A DNA stretch of 64,000 bases from Takifugu bimaculatus (Eukaryota; Chordata; Actinopteri; Tetraodontiformes; Tetraodontidae). Positions within the stretch are counted from its first letter, which is position 1. Each line of letters opens with the position of its first letter. The DNA lies in NCBI GenBank assembly GCA_004026145.2, contig CP034986.1, positions 7,556,929 to 7,620,928 on the forward strand, written 5' to 3'. The notes beneath the pieces were generated by a model. It saw only the letters and a list, made by a program, of their open reading frames with translations. It had not been told where the DNA came from and did not search any database. This document shows positions 1 through 10,164 of this stretch, in pieces. Made by a program: the position numbers and the translations under genes.

Positions 1-422
1 TTTAGGGAGGAAGGTATGTGCTGAAACTGCTATTCTAAGCTAGGCTAGGTACTGAGAACAGCTGTTGGACATTATCTCGAAGCATTCTTAATTAGCTCAT
101 CCGGACAAGCTTATCTACATTGTATCTTTTAAAAAAATTCGTCGTAGCTTCCTGTAACGGCGATGAAACACTTTCCTTGACTTGAGGTGCTTATTGCATT
201 CCTGCTCGCAAACGTCTCCAGAAACAGATAAGACGTCTGAAATAGCTGATGTAGTAAGACGCGGTCAAGGCTGACGAGCTGCTGCGACCGTTTGGATCCT
301 CGTAATTGGTGTTTACACTCATGTGCCCGATTTTCCGGCTGCCACGCTAACGCGACATTCTTTTTTGTCCCTTGACTAGTTCGTTGGAAGAAGAGGGGCT
401 CGGTGTCTCGTAGTCCCCTCAG
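1..422. other. Left-edge stretch, probable intron of an unidentified plus-strand gene
   Basis: No convincing coding region is visible. A good donor-like sequence (AAG then GTATGTG) lies at 11-20, so bases 1-13 could be the end of an exon spliced to the exon at 423. The 99-codon minus-strand open frame here has no recognisable protein features and is not called. Confidence 0.3.
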
Positions 423-524
423 GGCCATCAGCAGGAGAGGATCCTCCTCGGACAGCTGGAACTGAACCGCAGCTCTGACCCCTCCACCGGCGGGGAGGGA
501 CTCAACCTGATGGCACTGAACTGA
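423..524 (+). CDS. Possible terminal exon of an unidentified gene entering from the left
   Basis: An acceptor (CCCCTCAG at 415-422) is followed by 33 open codons ending in TGA at 522-524. The peptide starts GHQQERILLGQLELNRSS and ends GLNLMALN. It has a charged, helical first half and a Gly/Ser-rich tail, like many cytoplasmic protein C-termini. Support comes from the acceptor, the absence of stops, and an AATAAA polyadenylation signal 1.2 kb downstream at 1713-1718 that would end a plus-strand 3' UTR. I do not recognise the protein family. The upstream exon would lie mostly outside the window. The call could be wrong: 33 codons is short and no homology was tested. Confidence 0.35.
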   Translation, partial: GHQQERILLGQLELNRSSDPSTGGEGLNLMALN

Positions 525-1735
525 GGGGGTGTGGCGGTTTCACACCAGCAGGGAGGACAAAAGGGGGGTAAAACTGGGCAGTAGCAGAGTCCATATTCGG
601 ATACATGAGGACTTTTGAGAGGATGTTGCTGGAGTCAGTGTGTGTGTGAACGTGCCCAGTTTGGCACAAACGGCTTCATTTGTCGGAGGCTGTGTGACTG
701 GTTCCACTGCGCTGGTTTGTTCCCAGTGAGTTTTGGCTGGTGTGTCTGTTTTTAAGTGTTCAACTTCTAGCCTTCTGGAAGTTTGAGAGACGACAGGATC
801 GACGCTGGTCGCGCGATCCTGATTCCAACTGGAAATTGACCTTTTTTTTAACGTGTCTTTTAACTCACAGTTCGGAAGTTTTACGGTTTATTTTGTTGTG
901 GAGTCGATTTGCAGAAGCACTATTTTATTTTAATTTATCGAATTGATTTGTTTTAAACTCACCAGGAAACGGGCTGAATGGGAGGCTAATAATAAAAAAA
1001 AAGTACTGCTGTTAGCAGTTTCCAAGCTAACAGCATTTCTGACTATATAACACAGCCTAACTTAAGTCGTAAGTTTTACAACACGTTTGATTTTTAACAG
1101 CTCACCACCTGTGTGTGCGCATCAAGGTGGGTTTACCCATATACGGCTCCAACTAAGGGTCAGTGGCGTCCCACAATTACCCTGCTCCACAAAAGGCCCA
1201 GACGGTCTGCCGCGGCGCACAATTAGCATTTCTGTCTGTCTGCGTCCGAACACTGGGAACGCTGTGTTCCCATGTGGAGCCTGCATGTGGAATGTGCAGC
1301 CGTGCACCTGCATTCCAAGCAGGCGGGCGAGCGGGAGGTGAAAAGTCGCCTCCAAATCCCCCAGATTCCTCCCCACGTCCAGCCGTGACTCCGCATGCTA
1401 AGGAGCGTTTGTCGGACCCGTCCAGGTGATCCGAACCAGGAAGGGGGGGGGCGGCTCCAGTTACAGCCGTCTGTAGGCAGCTGTGTCGCTGTGTAACGTC
1501 CTGCCCTGTTTACAGTGAGAATCAGGCTTCCTTCTATGTGATTTTGCAACCAACACTAAGCTAAAAGTGCTGCCTTTTTCGTGCCGCTCATCTTTTTAAC
1601 ATTTTATACACCTGTATGATTTTTAAAAACTCGTCCGGTCTTAGAAAAGCGCGTTTTATCGATGTACTGTTTTTTTTGTTGTTGTACATATTTAATATGT
1701 ATTTTATGAAATAATAAACTTTTTATAGAACACCC
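525..1735 (+). other. Putative 3' UTR of the left-edge gene with poly(A) signal
   Basis: This AT-rich sequence has no convincing exon. AATAAA lies at 1713-1718, in a T/A-rich setting typical of a 3' end. Open frames at 1087-1549 overlap on both strands in a locally GC-rich patch and look like chance. The next gene is on the opposite strand and ends at about 2050, so the two would be convergent. Confidence 0.35.
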
Positions 1736-2066
1736 TTGTTTGGCCACGCTGCCGTAAATTTGGGGAAGACAAATATTTAGCCAGCTCGAACCCTTGCGGG
1801 TTTATTTCTGAGTTTATATTTGGCTGAACAAACAAAACCTCCATTTTACGCCTGCACGTGAGTGGAGGAGGGGGCGATGTTTACAGATGATGAATGTGGT
1901 GCATGTGACTCGGTTCCCAGGGTTATTTCTTATATATTTTTTAAAAATACCCATGTGACCGCCTTAAAACTTTAGTCAACATACACCAGTGACGCAATAT
2001 TACTCTGTACATGTTTCTTCTCTTGAAAGGGAGGTTCAACAAACGAACGTCGGCTCGCAAAAAGTC
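1736..2066. other. Short convergent intergenic interval
   Basis: The interval lies between two facing poly(A) signals. It is AT-rich and I see no gene, repeat or clear motif in it. Confidence 0.4.
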
Positions 2067-2072
2067 TTTATT
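2067..2072 (-). terminator. Poly(A) signal AATAAA of the unknown minus-strand gene
   Basis: AATAAA is read on the minus strand, 22 bp beyond the TGA stop (2094-2096). This gives a very short 3' UTR. Confidence 0.6.
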
Positions 2073-2093
2073 TGTACACGAATGCTGCAGAAG

Positions 2094-4617
2094 TCACTCC
2101 TCCGCTGATGATTCCTGGACCGCCAGGCTGCTGGGCGTTCTGAGCCGCTGCAGCTCCAGAAGGGACTGGACGTGGAGGCGCCTCAGAGGCTTCACCTCCT
2201 CCACAACTGGAAGAGAGGAGTCGTCAGGAAACCTTGAAAAATCCGAGGTAGCTCAACTGCGCCGCCTGCTGGTCACTTTCAATGCTGCGGCCACATGACC
2301 CAGCCTACCTTTGTCGTAGTGTATCTCGTCCCGGTTGCCGTAGACCACGTACGTCTCTAGAAAGTTCAGGAGGGCGCCCGTGACGAAGAAGCGGTCGGGG
2401 AGGGGAAGGTTTTTGATGTAGCGCGTGTCCAGTGCGAAGGGGTTGGATGGAGAGGGGATGGTGCACAGGCACACCAGCTCGCTGACGACGTCCCACACCC
2501 GAACACCTGGGCCAAGACCACAAAAACCCTTGAGGAAACCATCAAGTGACTCCAGCGCTGCCCTGGACCATTTCCACCAAACTAATCCACACCACACGGT
2601 AGCCTCGGCGGAGGTTAGCGTGGAGACATCTGCGTCCCATTAGGCTCATGGAAAAACGTGCAATTATTGAATCTGTGCAGAAAAACCGCCCCCCCCCCCC
2701 CCCACCCTGTACCTCGTGTCTGCCAGTCTGCGATGGACTTGAGCTTCATGGGCGTGTCCTTGACCATGGAGACGGTGCCTCCGATGTTGACCAGGCGCTC
2801 GTGGTTGGAACGTATCCAGGCGTAGGGCCGCCCGTACTTGATGTAGCCGGCCAATAAAAACAGAGTGCAGTTCACCTCCTGTGAGAACACGGTCCAAAGA
2901 CTCTGAGGGAGGCGGTTGATCCAGAAGAGTGTGTGTGTGTGTGTGTGTGAGAGAGAGAACACTTACAGGCACCGCTATCTCCTGTTCACTGGGGGAGGCT
3001 GGGAGGAGATGCTCCTCGCCGCAGGGCCGCCTGAGGACAAGCGATGAGGTCAATTAATGTTCTCTAAAGTCAGAACCTCTGGGAAACGATCGATCCTGTA
3101 TCTAGGAGAACAAACCTGACATTTCCTCCCAAACGTGGTCAGAATTCGCTGCTAAGTGGAAGCAGTCAGTGCATCTCCGGAGCTGCAGTCCCGGTTGGCC
3201 GAGTCAAATCGGATCAGCTTGAATAGCTGCTTTATTCAATCAGCTGCGGGATCGCGCACGTTTTAAATTTCGCGACTGGAAGGTTCGTGCGGCGATTTGG
3301 AAGGAGCGGCGCAGCCAGGAAAAATAAACCTTTAGCGGGACTCTGCACTCAACTGCTCACCTGGGAGCTGGGATAAGCACTCAGACGTCGCCCCGAGGAA
3401 CCGTGTACCTGGCGAGGAATCGTAACCCTAATTTCCAGTCGTAACCCTGCATTTTTGTGCTCCAGGCCAAGAGTTCAGTTCAGAGAGTTGGAATGTAACC
3501 ACCCCACCCACCCAGCGCTAATGTTAAGTGATACTAAACACAAAAATATCTATCCTCGTCTGAGGACGCTGAGGACAGGCGTAATCTGCATTCTAGCCAC
3601 CAGGGGTCCCCAAATTTCACACAGAACCAGGCAACTTCTGCTAGGAGCCTTTTGCTAATGGATATAATTGAGGACAGAAGCACCCAGTCATGCATATTTT
3701 AGCAATCATTTACCAGCGTCCTAGCTAACGCTAGCAAATCATATCTCACAACTGTCCTGTCCAAACAGGAAGTGACGCAAAAAAACAGTGATAAATGACA
3801 TGTTTTGCAGTCACCTGGCGGCCTGTGGCTGTGTCTTGGCACCAGTGTCGGGCTGCGGGCCTCCAGGCTCTCCGGGCAGGGGCGAGCTGCTCCGGCTGTC
3901 CAGGCTGGGGGAGCTGCTGCTGGTGGAGACGTCACTGCTGTTACAGCTGCTGGTGGCTGAGGAAGAGGAGGCCCTGGACACCACGAACCCCGGTGAACGC
4001 CAGCCCTACCCAACAGGTGGGGGGGGGGGGGGACACAGGTCAGTCGGAACCCCAGGAGGCTTTGTTTAGGCGTCATGTTGAAAACTCACCAGATCCTCAT
4101 TCACGACTGTAAGCAGCAGCTCCTCCTTCCCTCTCAGCCATGGCTGGAAGTATTTAAAACCCTGAGAGACGAAGGAGATTTAAAAACAAAAGATGGTTTG
4201 CCCACATGAACGCCACTGGTGCGTTCACTGACCTGTAGTGATCCCAGCAGAGCCAGGTCATTTAGGAACTGCTGCAGCTTCCTCCTCTGCTCCTTCTCCC
4301 GTTTCTGCATCAGATCATTTATGACGTACAACATTTCAAATTCTGTGCATGTATTAATCACACCGTCGTTGATTTACGCATCACTACAATAATTAGGAGT
4401 CATTCGGTTGAAAACTGGGGGTATAACTGGGTGTTGGTAACGACGTATATTTTGCGCATTAAATCGTAAAATGAGGTAACAGTCGCCATGCATTCGATGT
4501 CTGTGCGCATAAAGGATGATTTAAAAAATGCAGATGCTGGCAGTCCTGCAACAGGCAGAAGATTGATTGTTATCTTCGAAATCCTGCAGATGGAGAGAAA
4601 AGACTCACGCTGCTCAT
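2094..4617 (-). CDS. Complete gene for an unrecognised 294-residue vertebrate-type protein
   Basis: Eight exons on the minus strand: 4609-4617, 4233-4304, 4090-4161, 3815-4005, 2967-3030, 2713-2878, 2309-2506, 2094-2206. All joins use GT-AG sites and keep frame (885 coding bases). The first coding exon carries only Met-Ser-Ser, with A at -3. The protein has a basic Lys/Glu/Arg-rich N-terminus (about 1-25), a block containing FQPWLRGKEELLLTVV (about 32-47), a Ser-rich low-complexity linker (about 60-115), and an ordered C-terminal domain of about 160 residues with motifs GYIKYGRPYAWIRSNHERL, RYIKNLPLPDRFF and FLETYVVYGNRDEIHYDK. There is no signal peptide, membrane segment or zinc-ligand pattern, so it is probably soluble and intracellular. 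I cannot name the family and assign no function. MAN2B2 lies just upstream in the same direction. Confidence 0.8.
2928..2950. repeat. (GT)n microsatellite
   Basis: A run of GT dinucleotides runs into a short GA run, inside an intron of the unknown minus-strand gene, about 17 bp downstream of a donor site. Confidence 0.9.
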
Positions 4618-4937
4618 CCTGTCCGGAAACCGACGGCGTCGTCTACGTCATCGGCGATCGTGACGCGCCCACAGGCGATGGTTCCATTGTTTCTGTGGAA
4701 ACGTGATCAAATCATCGTTGATGTGATGATTCTGGTTTGTCCTGCTCGGGTGGTGGCTCGTCAGGTTTGACCGCCGAGGTATTTTCGATACTGGCGGAAC
4801 AGAGGCCTCTAGTGGCGTCACCGTGAACTACAATCACCTGGTGAAAAATGGCAGCAAATAGGGCGCAAACTCCACTTTTTTCCTCAAGAAAAGGTACAAG
4901 CCAAACAAAGAAATTGAAAAGAACAGACAAAAATGCG
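4618..4937 (-). promoter_or_regulatory. Promoter region of the unknown minus-strand gene
   Basis: About 320 bp separates this gene's start from the MAN2B2 3' end. It contains a CRE-like TACGTCA at 4644-4650 and an ETS-type CCGGAA core at 4623-4628, both common in TATA-less housekeeping promoters. The motif assignment is by eye. Confidence 0.4.
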
Positions 4938-5054
4938 TTTAATTAATAATTTTAATGTGATTCAATTAACATCATTAGTCAGCTACACTGTGTGCAAAGG
5001 CAAGAGGTCAATCACAGAATCTGTCTTCACAGAAGATAAAGAAAATAGCTTGGC
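4938..5054 (-). terminator. MAN2B2: MAN2B2 3' UTR with variant poly(A) signals
   Basis: ATTAAA occurs on the minus strand at 4938-4943 and 4951-4956, about 100 bp past the MAN2B2 stop. No canonical AATAAA was seen closer. The resulting 3' UTR is short. Confidence 0.45.
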
Positions 5055-8000
5055 CTAAAAGTTCCTGGCTTCAAACTGCACAAAGAAGGTCCTGATCTCT
5101 TTTGGTGTGATGGTCACATTGAACTCTGCGCTGCCCTGCTGCCGTTTGTCATCTGGAGTAAAGAAAACAGATAAGAGCGATGCGATGGGCAACAAATGCT
5201 AATGCGGCTCTCTCACCGGTTTCGTGGCTATTTGTTGTCTTCCACTTCCACCTCTGCAGGCTGCCGATGTCCCAGGTTCCTGTGAGAGAACGCTCCTCAA
5301 GCACTTTGACTTCTCCCACACCTTGGAGGACTTCCTGTTCAAACAGGAAATAACAACCAGTGAAGAACAGGAGTCAGGTTACTGAATGTGGGGGTGCTGA
5401 GGTGAAGCGTCTGTCGACACCTTCATGTTTATGGTGACGGGTTTGGAAAGCTCTGCATCTTCTCCTTCCTCGAAAATGTGCATGATCCTCAACAGGACCC
5501 GACTGTAGTCCGGTTCAGAACGCAGCTCCTGACCTGGAGGGCCAAGATCCACCGTCCATGATGTCAATTATGGGATAAAGTGGGATAAAAAAGCAAAAAT
5601 GAAAGTTTCACATCTGACCTGACTGAACCCGTCTGAGGTGCACGTGGTGATCTGAGCTATAGTTCCATCCAGGGATGCTGAAGCTGAGCAGGTGGAGGTT
5701 GGGCGGGAGAACCACTGGCAGCGACGGAGAACCTTTCCTGGGTTCCTTCACCTGCCGAGGTTTTTCTAGACGTACGCCAAACACAAACACAATTGAAAGT
5801 GGCGCAAGGGAATGTTATTATGGAGCCAGGAGCGCTCACCAGGTTGGTCTATCACCATGACAACAGGCCTGTGCTGCAGCTCTATCGCCTCCCTCTGGTG
5901 AAGCTTGGAAGTGGTGTTGACGGAGCCCAGCGTCAGCCACAGAGCCGGCCGCACCACCGAGCTGTCGTTCAGCGTCAGGTTGTAGCCCAGGTTCCACGGC
6001 AGGTTGTTCCAAAGACGCCGATGGAGCATGACCTGGTGGGCGAGCAGACGGGGAGAGTTGCTCTCTTCCTCTGTTCAGAGATCAGTCGATAACAGTACCT
6101 CCAACTGTCCGTCAGCTTGACTGGAGACGCCGTGAGCTCTGTCGCTGACCAGCACCAGCCTGCTGAGGGCGTCTGCAATGTACGCCGTCCGAACCATGGG
6201 GAAAAAGTTCTGAAATACAGAGATGTAATACATCTACGGGAACACGGGAAAGTTCTGGGAAGTCCAGTCCTCTTACTCTTGCGATGGTGTTGTTAATGAA
6301 CATCCTGTGCTTGCGCTCCATCATTTGATAGCCGTTATCGTCTGTGAACACGGTTTGATTGTTCTTCAGAGAGGTGCTGCTCCTGAGGACCACCTCCGTG
6401 TTGAGGCGCAGGGGCCCCAGCGAGTACGTCTGCTCCAGCCTGTGACACCTCACTCTGCTCCCGTAGCATTCCGGGACGCGGGTGGTGATGGAGAAGGCGT
6501 AGTCCCGGTCGCTCTCCTCCCTGGAATGATCGACAGACAACAGATCAAGTTGTGACGGGGAAGGTTAGAAGATTGGTACTTTTACGCACCTGAAGAAGAG
6601 CTGCCTGATCTCTGTTACGACCTTCCCGGGAATAATCTCCATTTGCACGGCTTTATAGGCCCGCACGGCTGAACTGTTGCCGGTGAAGATGTAATTATCA
6701 GAGATGGGCCCTGCTTTTGTGTCGCCGTTTGCATGGTACTCCCAGAAATCCTGAGTCATCCTCACCCTCCTTTTGTCCTGACTGCCAAAATACGAGGGGA
6801 AAAAAAGACACATTTTCTGATTATTTTCTATAGACACAGTCAGAAACGCCCCCTGGTGGCCAGATGTGATGTCAGGAAAAGCTACGACTGGGAAGCTTAA
6901 AGTGGAGACTGAAAGAGAGTAAATTCCTACAGATGAGTGATGCTGTGGAGCAAGTTTGTATCCTGGTCGAACATCAGTCTGTAGCACTCATTAAGAACGG
7001 GCAGGAGCCTTCTCCCTGTTCTCGGCGACCCTCCGACGCCACGCCTCTCAAACAGAACGCCTTTAGCTCTGTAAGTCCACCCACACTCAGACTTCTGAGA
7101 ACAGAGCTTCTCTGAGAGCTTAATCAGGTACTTCCTGTGCTGAAGACCTCCCAGTTCCACCAGCATGAAGAGATCAAAGGTCGCGTTTGAATGTGCCGAC
7201 TGTTGAATCTGCAGCAGACCGAGTTGATCAGGATTATTTTTACAGTATTCGAGAGTTTCTGAGTGTAAAAGGAACCCGATACTTAAGAAAACAGTGAAAA
7301 TGCTCTACATTTAAAAAAATACCTGTGCAGGCACGGGCTGCCCGTCATCATCAAAGACCGGTGGCGTGCGGGAAGGTTACAGTCGTGTTGATGATAGTGG
7401 TGATGTTCCATGCTAACGGGTTGTAAACAATGACATGTTGCTCCAAACCTTCATCGACATCTGGAAAATTGAGACAAATCCTGTCAAGTAACTTTATTGA
7501 AAGCTCTTTTTTTAGCGTAGCTGCGCTAATTTGAAACACCGCAGTAATATTAGCATCCCAAATCGTGCCGCAGTCCTCTTTAGAGGTGTTACAGACCTGT
7601 CTTGCCATAGAGGCTGCCAGTAATGTCGGACGTGTCGAGGCCATGTGGCAGCAGGAAGAGCGCAGCCAGAAGCTCCTCCACATCCATCATGGCCTGTGTC
7701 AGATGCTGCAGGTACATGTCTGCCACTTCTGGAGACTCCGTGCCAGTGATGCCATCGTGATGTTGCACCTAAAAACACCAGAAGAGTTGGTTCTGTTTGG
7801 TTTCCATTCCAGGTGTTTAGATTTTGGAGGATCACCTCAGACACAGCCCAGCGGAGCGCCCTCAGTTTGTCCAGGGCCCAGTCTTTAGCCACGGGTCCAT
7901 CGGGAAAGCAAATTCTGTACCGGGTGAACAGAGTCTCGGCCGCGTGCAGCTGCGAACTGGCCCTTCGGGCGACTCCTTTCAGAACATTCCTGGAGGCGTA

Positions 8001-9943
8001 AAACCCGGTCCACGCCTGGTGCGGCTCTGAGACGAGGACAAAAGGGTCTCAACCCGACCTGCGACGAGGAGCAAATCTGATGCGCTCTCAGATTCTCACC
8101 TGTAGAGTACGGTAGAAAATCCTCACTTCCCCTTTGCTCCCAGATAAGATCTGATTGGTGGACGGCTTGGAAGTATTCACCCAGAGTGGAATACTGGACT
8201 GTGACCCCAAACTGTTTGCTGTTCTGGTTGATGTACTTCATTAGCGGATCCATGTTGCTGAACTGAACCGATGAGTTGTAGAACTGTTTGTCGCATCCCT
8301 GAATCAGAGCAGAGGTTAGCATTAGCCGTTAGCCACGCCGAAGATATTGAAAGAGCAGCTCGGTTTCGAGTTTTGGTCGATTGAAATTCTATTTACTCAC
8401 CCACGGCCAGAGAACGTGGTTGGTCCTAAACCAGGCAGCTCTCTGCTTGATGTTCTCCACCATAGTTTTTGCATAGGCGTGCACCGTCTCCTTGGTGACG
8501 GGCAGGCTCATGTTGGGGTAAACTCCATCCTTAGGTGGGTCAGGGAATAAGGCGACTCCATTCCAGTAGAAACCAGAGCTGCGACAACAAAAGCGCGACC
8601 CTTTTTGTTTTGTGGGCGAGACCTGCAGCAGATGCTGGAGAACACCTGGACTTACCTGTTGGAGAAGGGCAGGTGTGACGGGGTGCAGTAGCTGAACTGG
8701 TCCATAGTGTGAGTGAAGATCAGTTGCTTCTCTTTTAAAGAGCGAGAGCCTCCCCATACAAACTGGAGTTTCTATTCCAGGGAAGAGTCAACAACGTTTG
8801 TACATCTGAGGCTTCTGTGTGGTCGTGAAATTCAACAGCTTAGAAAATAACACATATGTCATCTGTTGTCGGTGATTACTTTGTCTTTCTGCATGCCGTC
8901 TTTTAGGTCGTAGTCTATGCGGGAGATGACGTGAGCGTTAAACCCAGCCAGGGCGAAGAGGACCGGGGTGGTGGCCGAGGCTCCGAACGGATCCACGTGC
9001 CAGGAAAATTGGGGACGCACCCCGAAAGTCTCGTAAAGGAAACCGTGTCCCTCTGAAACGGCACAGAAAGGCGTTGGTCGGGACACCCCCCCCCCACCTC
9101 AACCTGACATTTGGTTTGGATTGAAACGTGTAGGAGCACCTGTCATCTGTAAAATCTCGTCCTCCAGATCGGTCACCGCCTCGTCGTGCATCACCTGACC
9201 CCCGAGCACGAACTCAAGCCGGCCCTCTTTCACGAGCTGCCGCACCTTGACATCGAGAGTGTGTCAATCAACAATTCCCGACAATTCCAAACTCTCCACA
9301 GGAAAGACCAGACCCTCACTTGTCTCTTGAGGGTGTCTGTGGCCACGGTGTCCCACCACAGCCTAAAGAACTCCTGCTCCACGGCGATGAACCTGCGCTC
9401 CGCCGCCTTCGACAGCTCCTCGGTCACAGTGGTGTACACGTTGGCCGCGTAGGCGTGCATGCTCTCCTGAAAGGTGATGAACCAAAAACACACATATGGA
9501 CACATCATGCCACAGAGCTCTTTGGTTGTGGACAAACTACGGTATAAATCAAACCACACACAACACAAAGACAAGATGCTGCAAAGTGCAGGTTGCTTAA
9601 ATCTGGATTATAGGATTTTAAAAAAGTGAAGAGCATATAAAGAAGCAATATTGTGCCTCAGTGGATCCAGTAGACATGATTGTACTTATATGTTTGTTTC
9701 CCCCACTGCAAAAGAAATCCAGTGATGTTTTAAATGAAGATGAGTAGCTGTTGTTGACTAAGGAGGGTGGAAAAACTGTTCAGATGCACTTTAGACTGAA
9801 CCTGCCTGAATTGTGTAAACCCAGCCAACATCCATGTGACTGTGAGGGATCACAAATGTCTGAATTGGTTTGTCATCTTCCGTCACTGCAAAAAAGTCAA
9901 AACAACAAACAAAACATGCCAAAACACCCCAAAAACTCCTCAT
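5055..9943 (-). CDS. MAN2B2: Epididymis-type lysosomal alpha-mannosidase, GH38 family
   Basis: The 19 minus-strand exons are 9806-9943, 9320-9466, 9140-9245, 8880-9052, 8656-8771, 8401-8578, 8100-8298, 7836-8026, 7597-7768, 7323-7460, 6931-7208, 6590-6781, 6277-6520, 6099-6209, 5840-6032, 5619-5765, 5421-5533, 5217-5334, 5055-5152. They encode about 1016 residues. MAN2B2 trims mannose residues from N-glycan core fragments in lysosomes. Residues 1-20 form a Phe/Cys/Val-rich signal peptide. PHSHMDVGW (33-41) carries GH38 zinc ligands, SWHVDPFG (147-154) holds the catalytic aspartate, and QHHDGITGTES (418-428) is a second active-site motif. The C-terminus TPKEIRTFFVQF matches the human protein. 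Intron 1 uses a GC donor. Exon 10 has one extra base near 7359-7363, which turns the frame into a stop three codons later, while exons 11-19 continue the conserved protein perfectly. SMIM20 is divergent from it. Confidence 0.93.
6847..6859 (-). promoter_or_regulatory. CTCF-like motif in a MAN2B2 intron
   Basis: The minus strand reads CCACCAGGGGGCG, a strong match to the vertebrate CTCF core consensus. It lies in the intron between exons 11 and 12. Confidence 0.5.
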
Positions 9944-10164
9944 TTTCGTTAAAAGCGCTGTAAATATTCCTACACTTCCTTATTATTGTTTTTCACGTGA
10001 CTGTGACGTCGCCATTTTAAGACTACGGGTGCCGCTGAGGAACAAACCGTCCGAGCTTCGCGTTTCCGCTGGCCGTGCTTCTGCTGACCTTTACGCCGGA
10101 AACAGTCGCTGCAAACACGGCGTTTTCCTGGAGGTGAGAGTCGGGCTCCAGATGAAATTATAAA
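9944..10164. promoter_or_regulatory. Bidirectional promoter between MAN2B2 and SMIM20
   Basis: The two start codons are 221 bp apart on opposite strands. TCACGTGAC at 9993-10001 matches nine of the ten bases of the CLEAR consensus bound by TFEB-family factors at lysosomal genes. TGACGTC at 10004-10010 is a CRE-type element. CGCCATTTT at 10010-10018 is a YY1-type element. No TATA box is evident for either gene. Binding is inferred from motif matches only. Confidence 0.65.
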
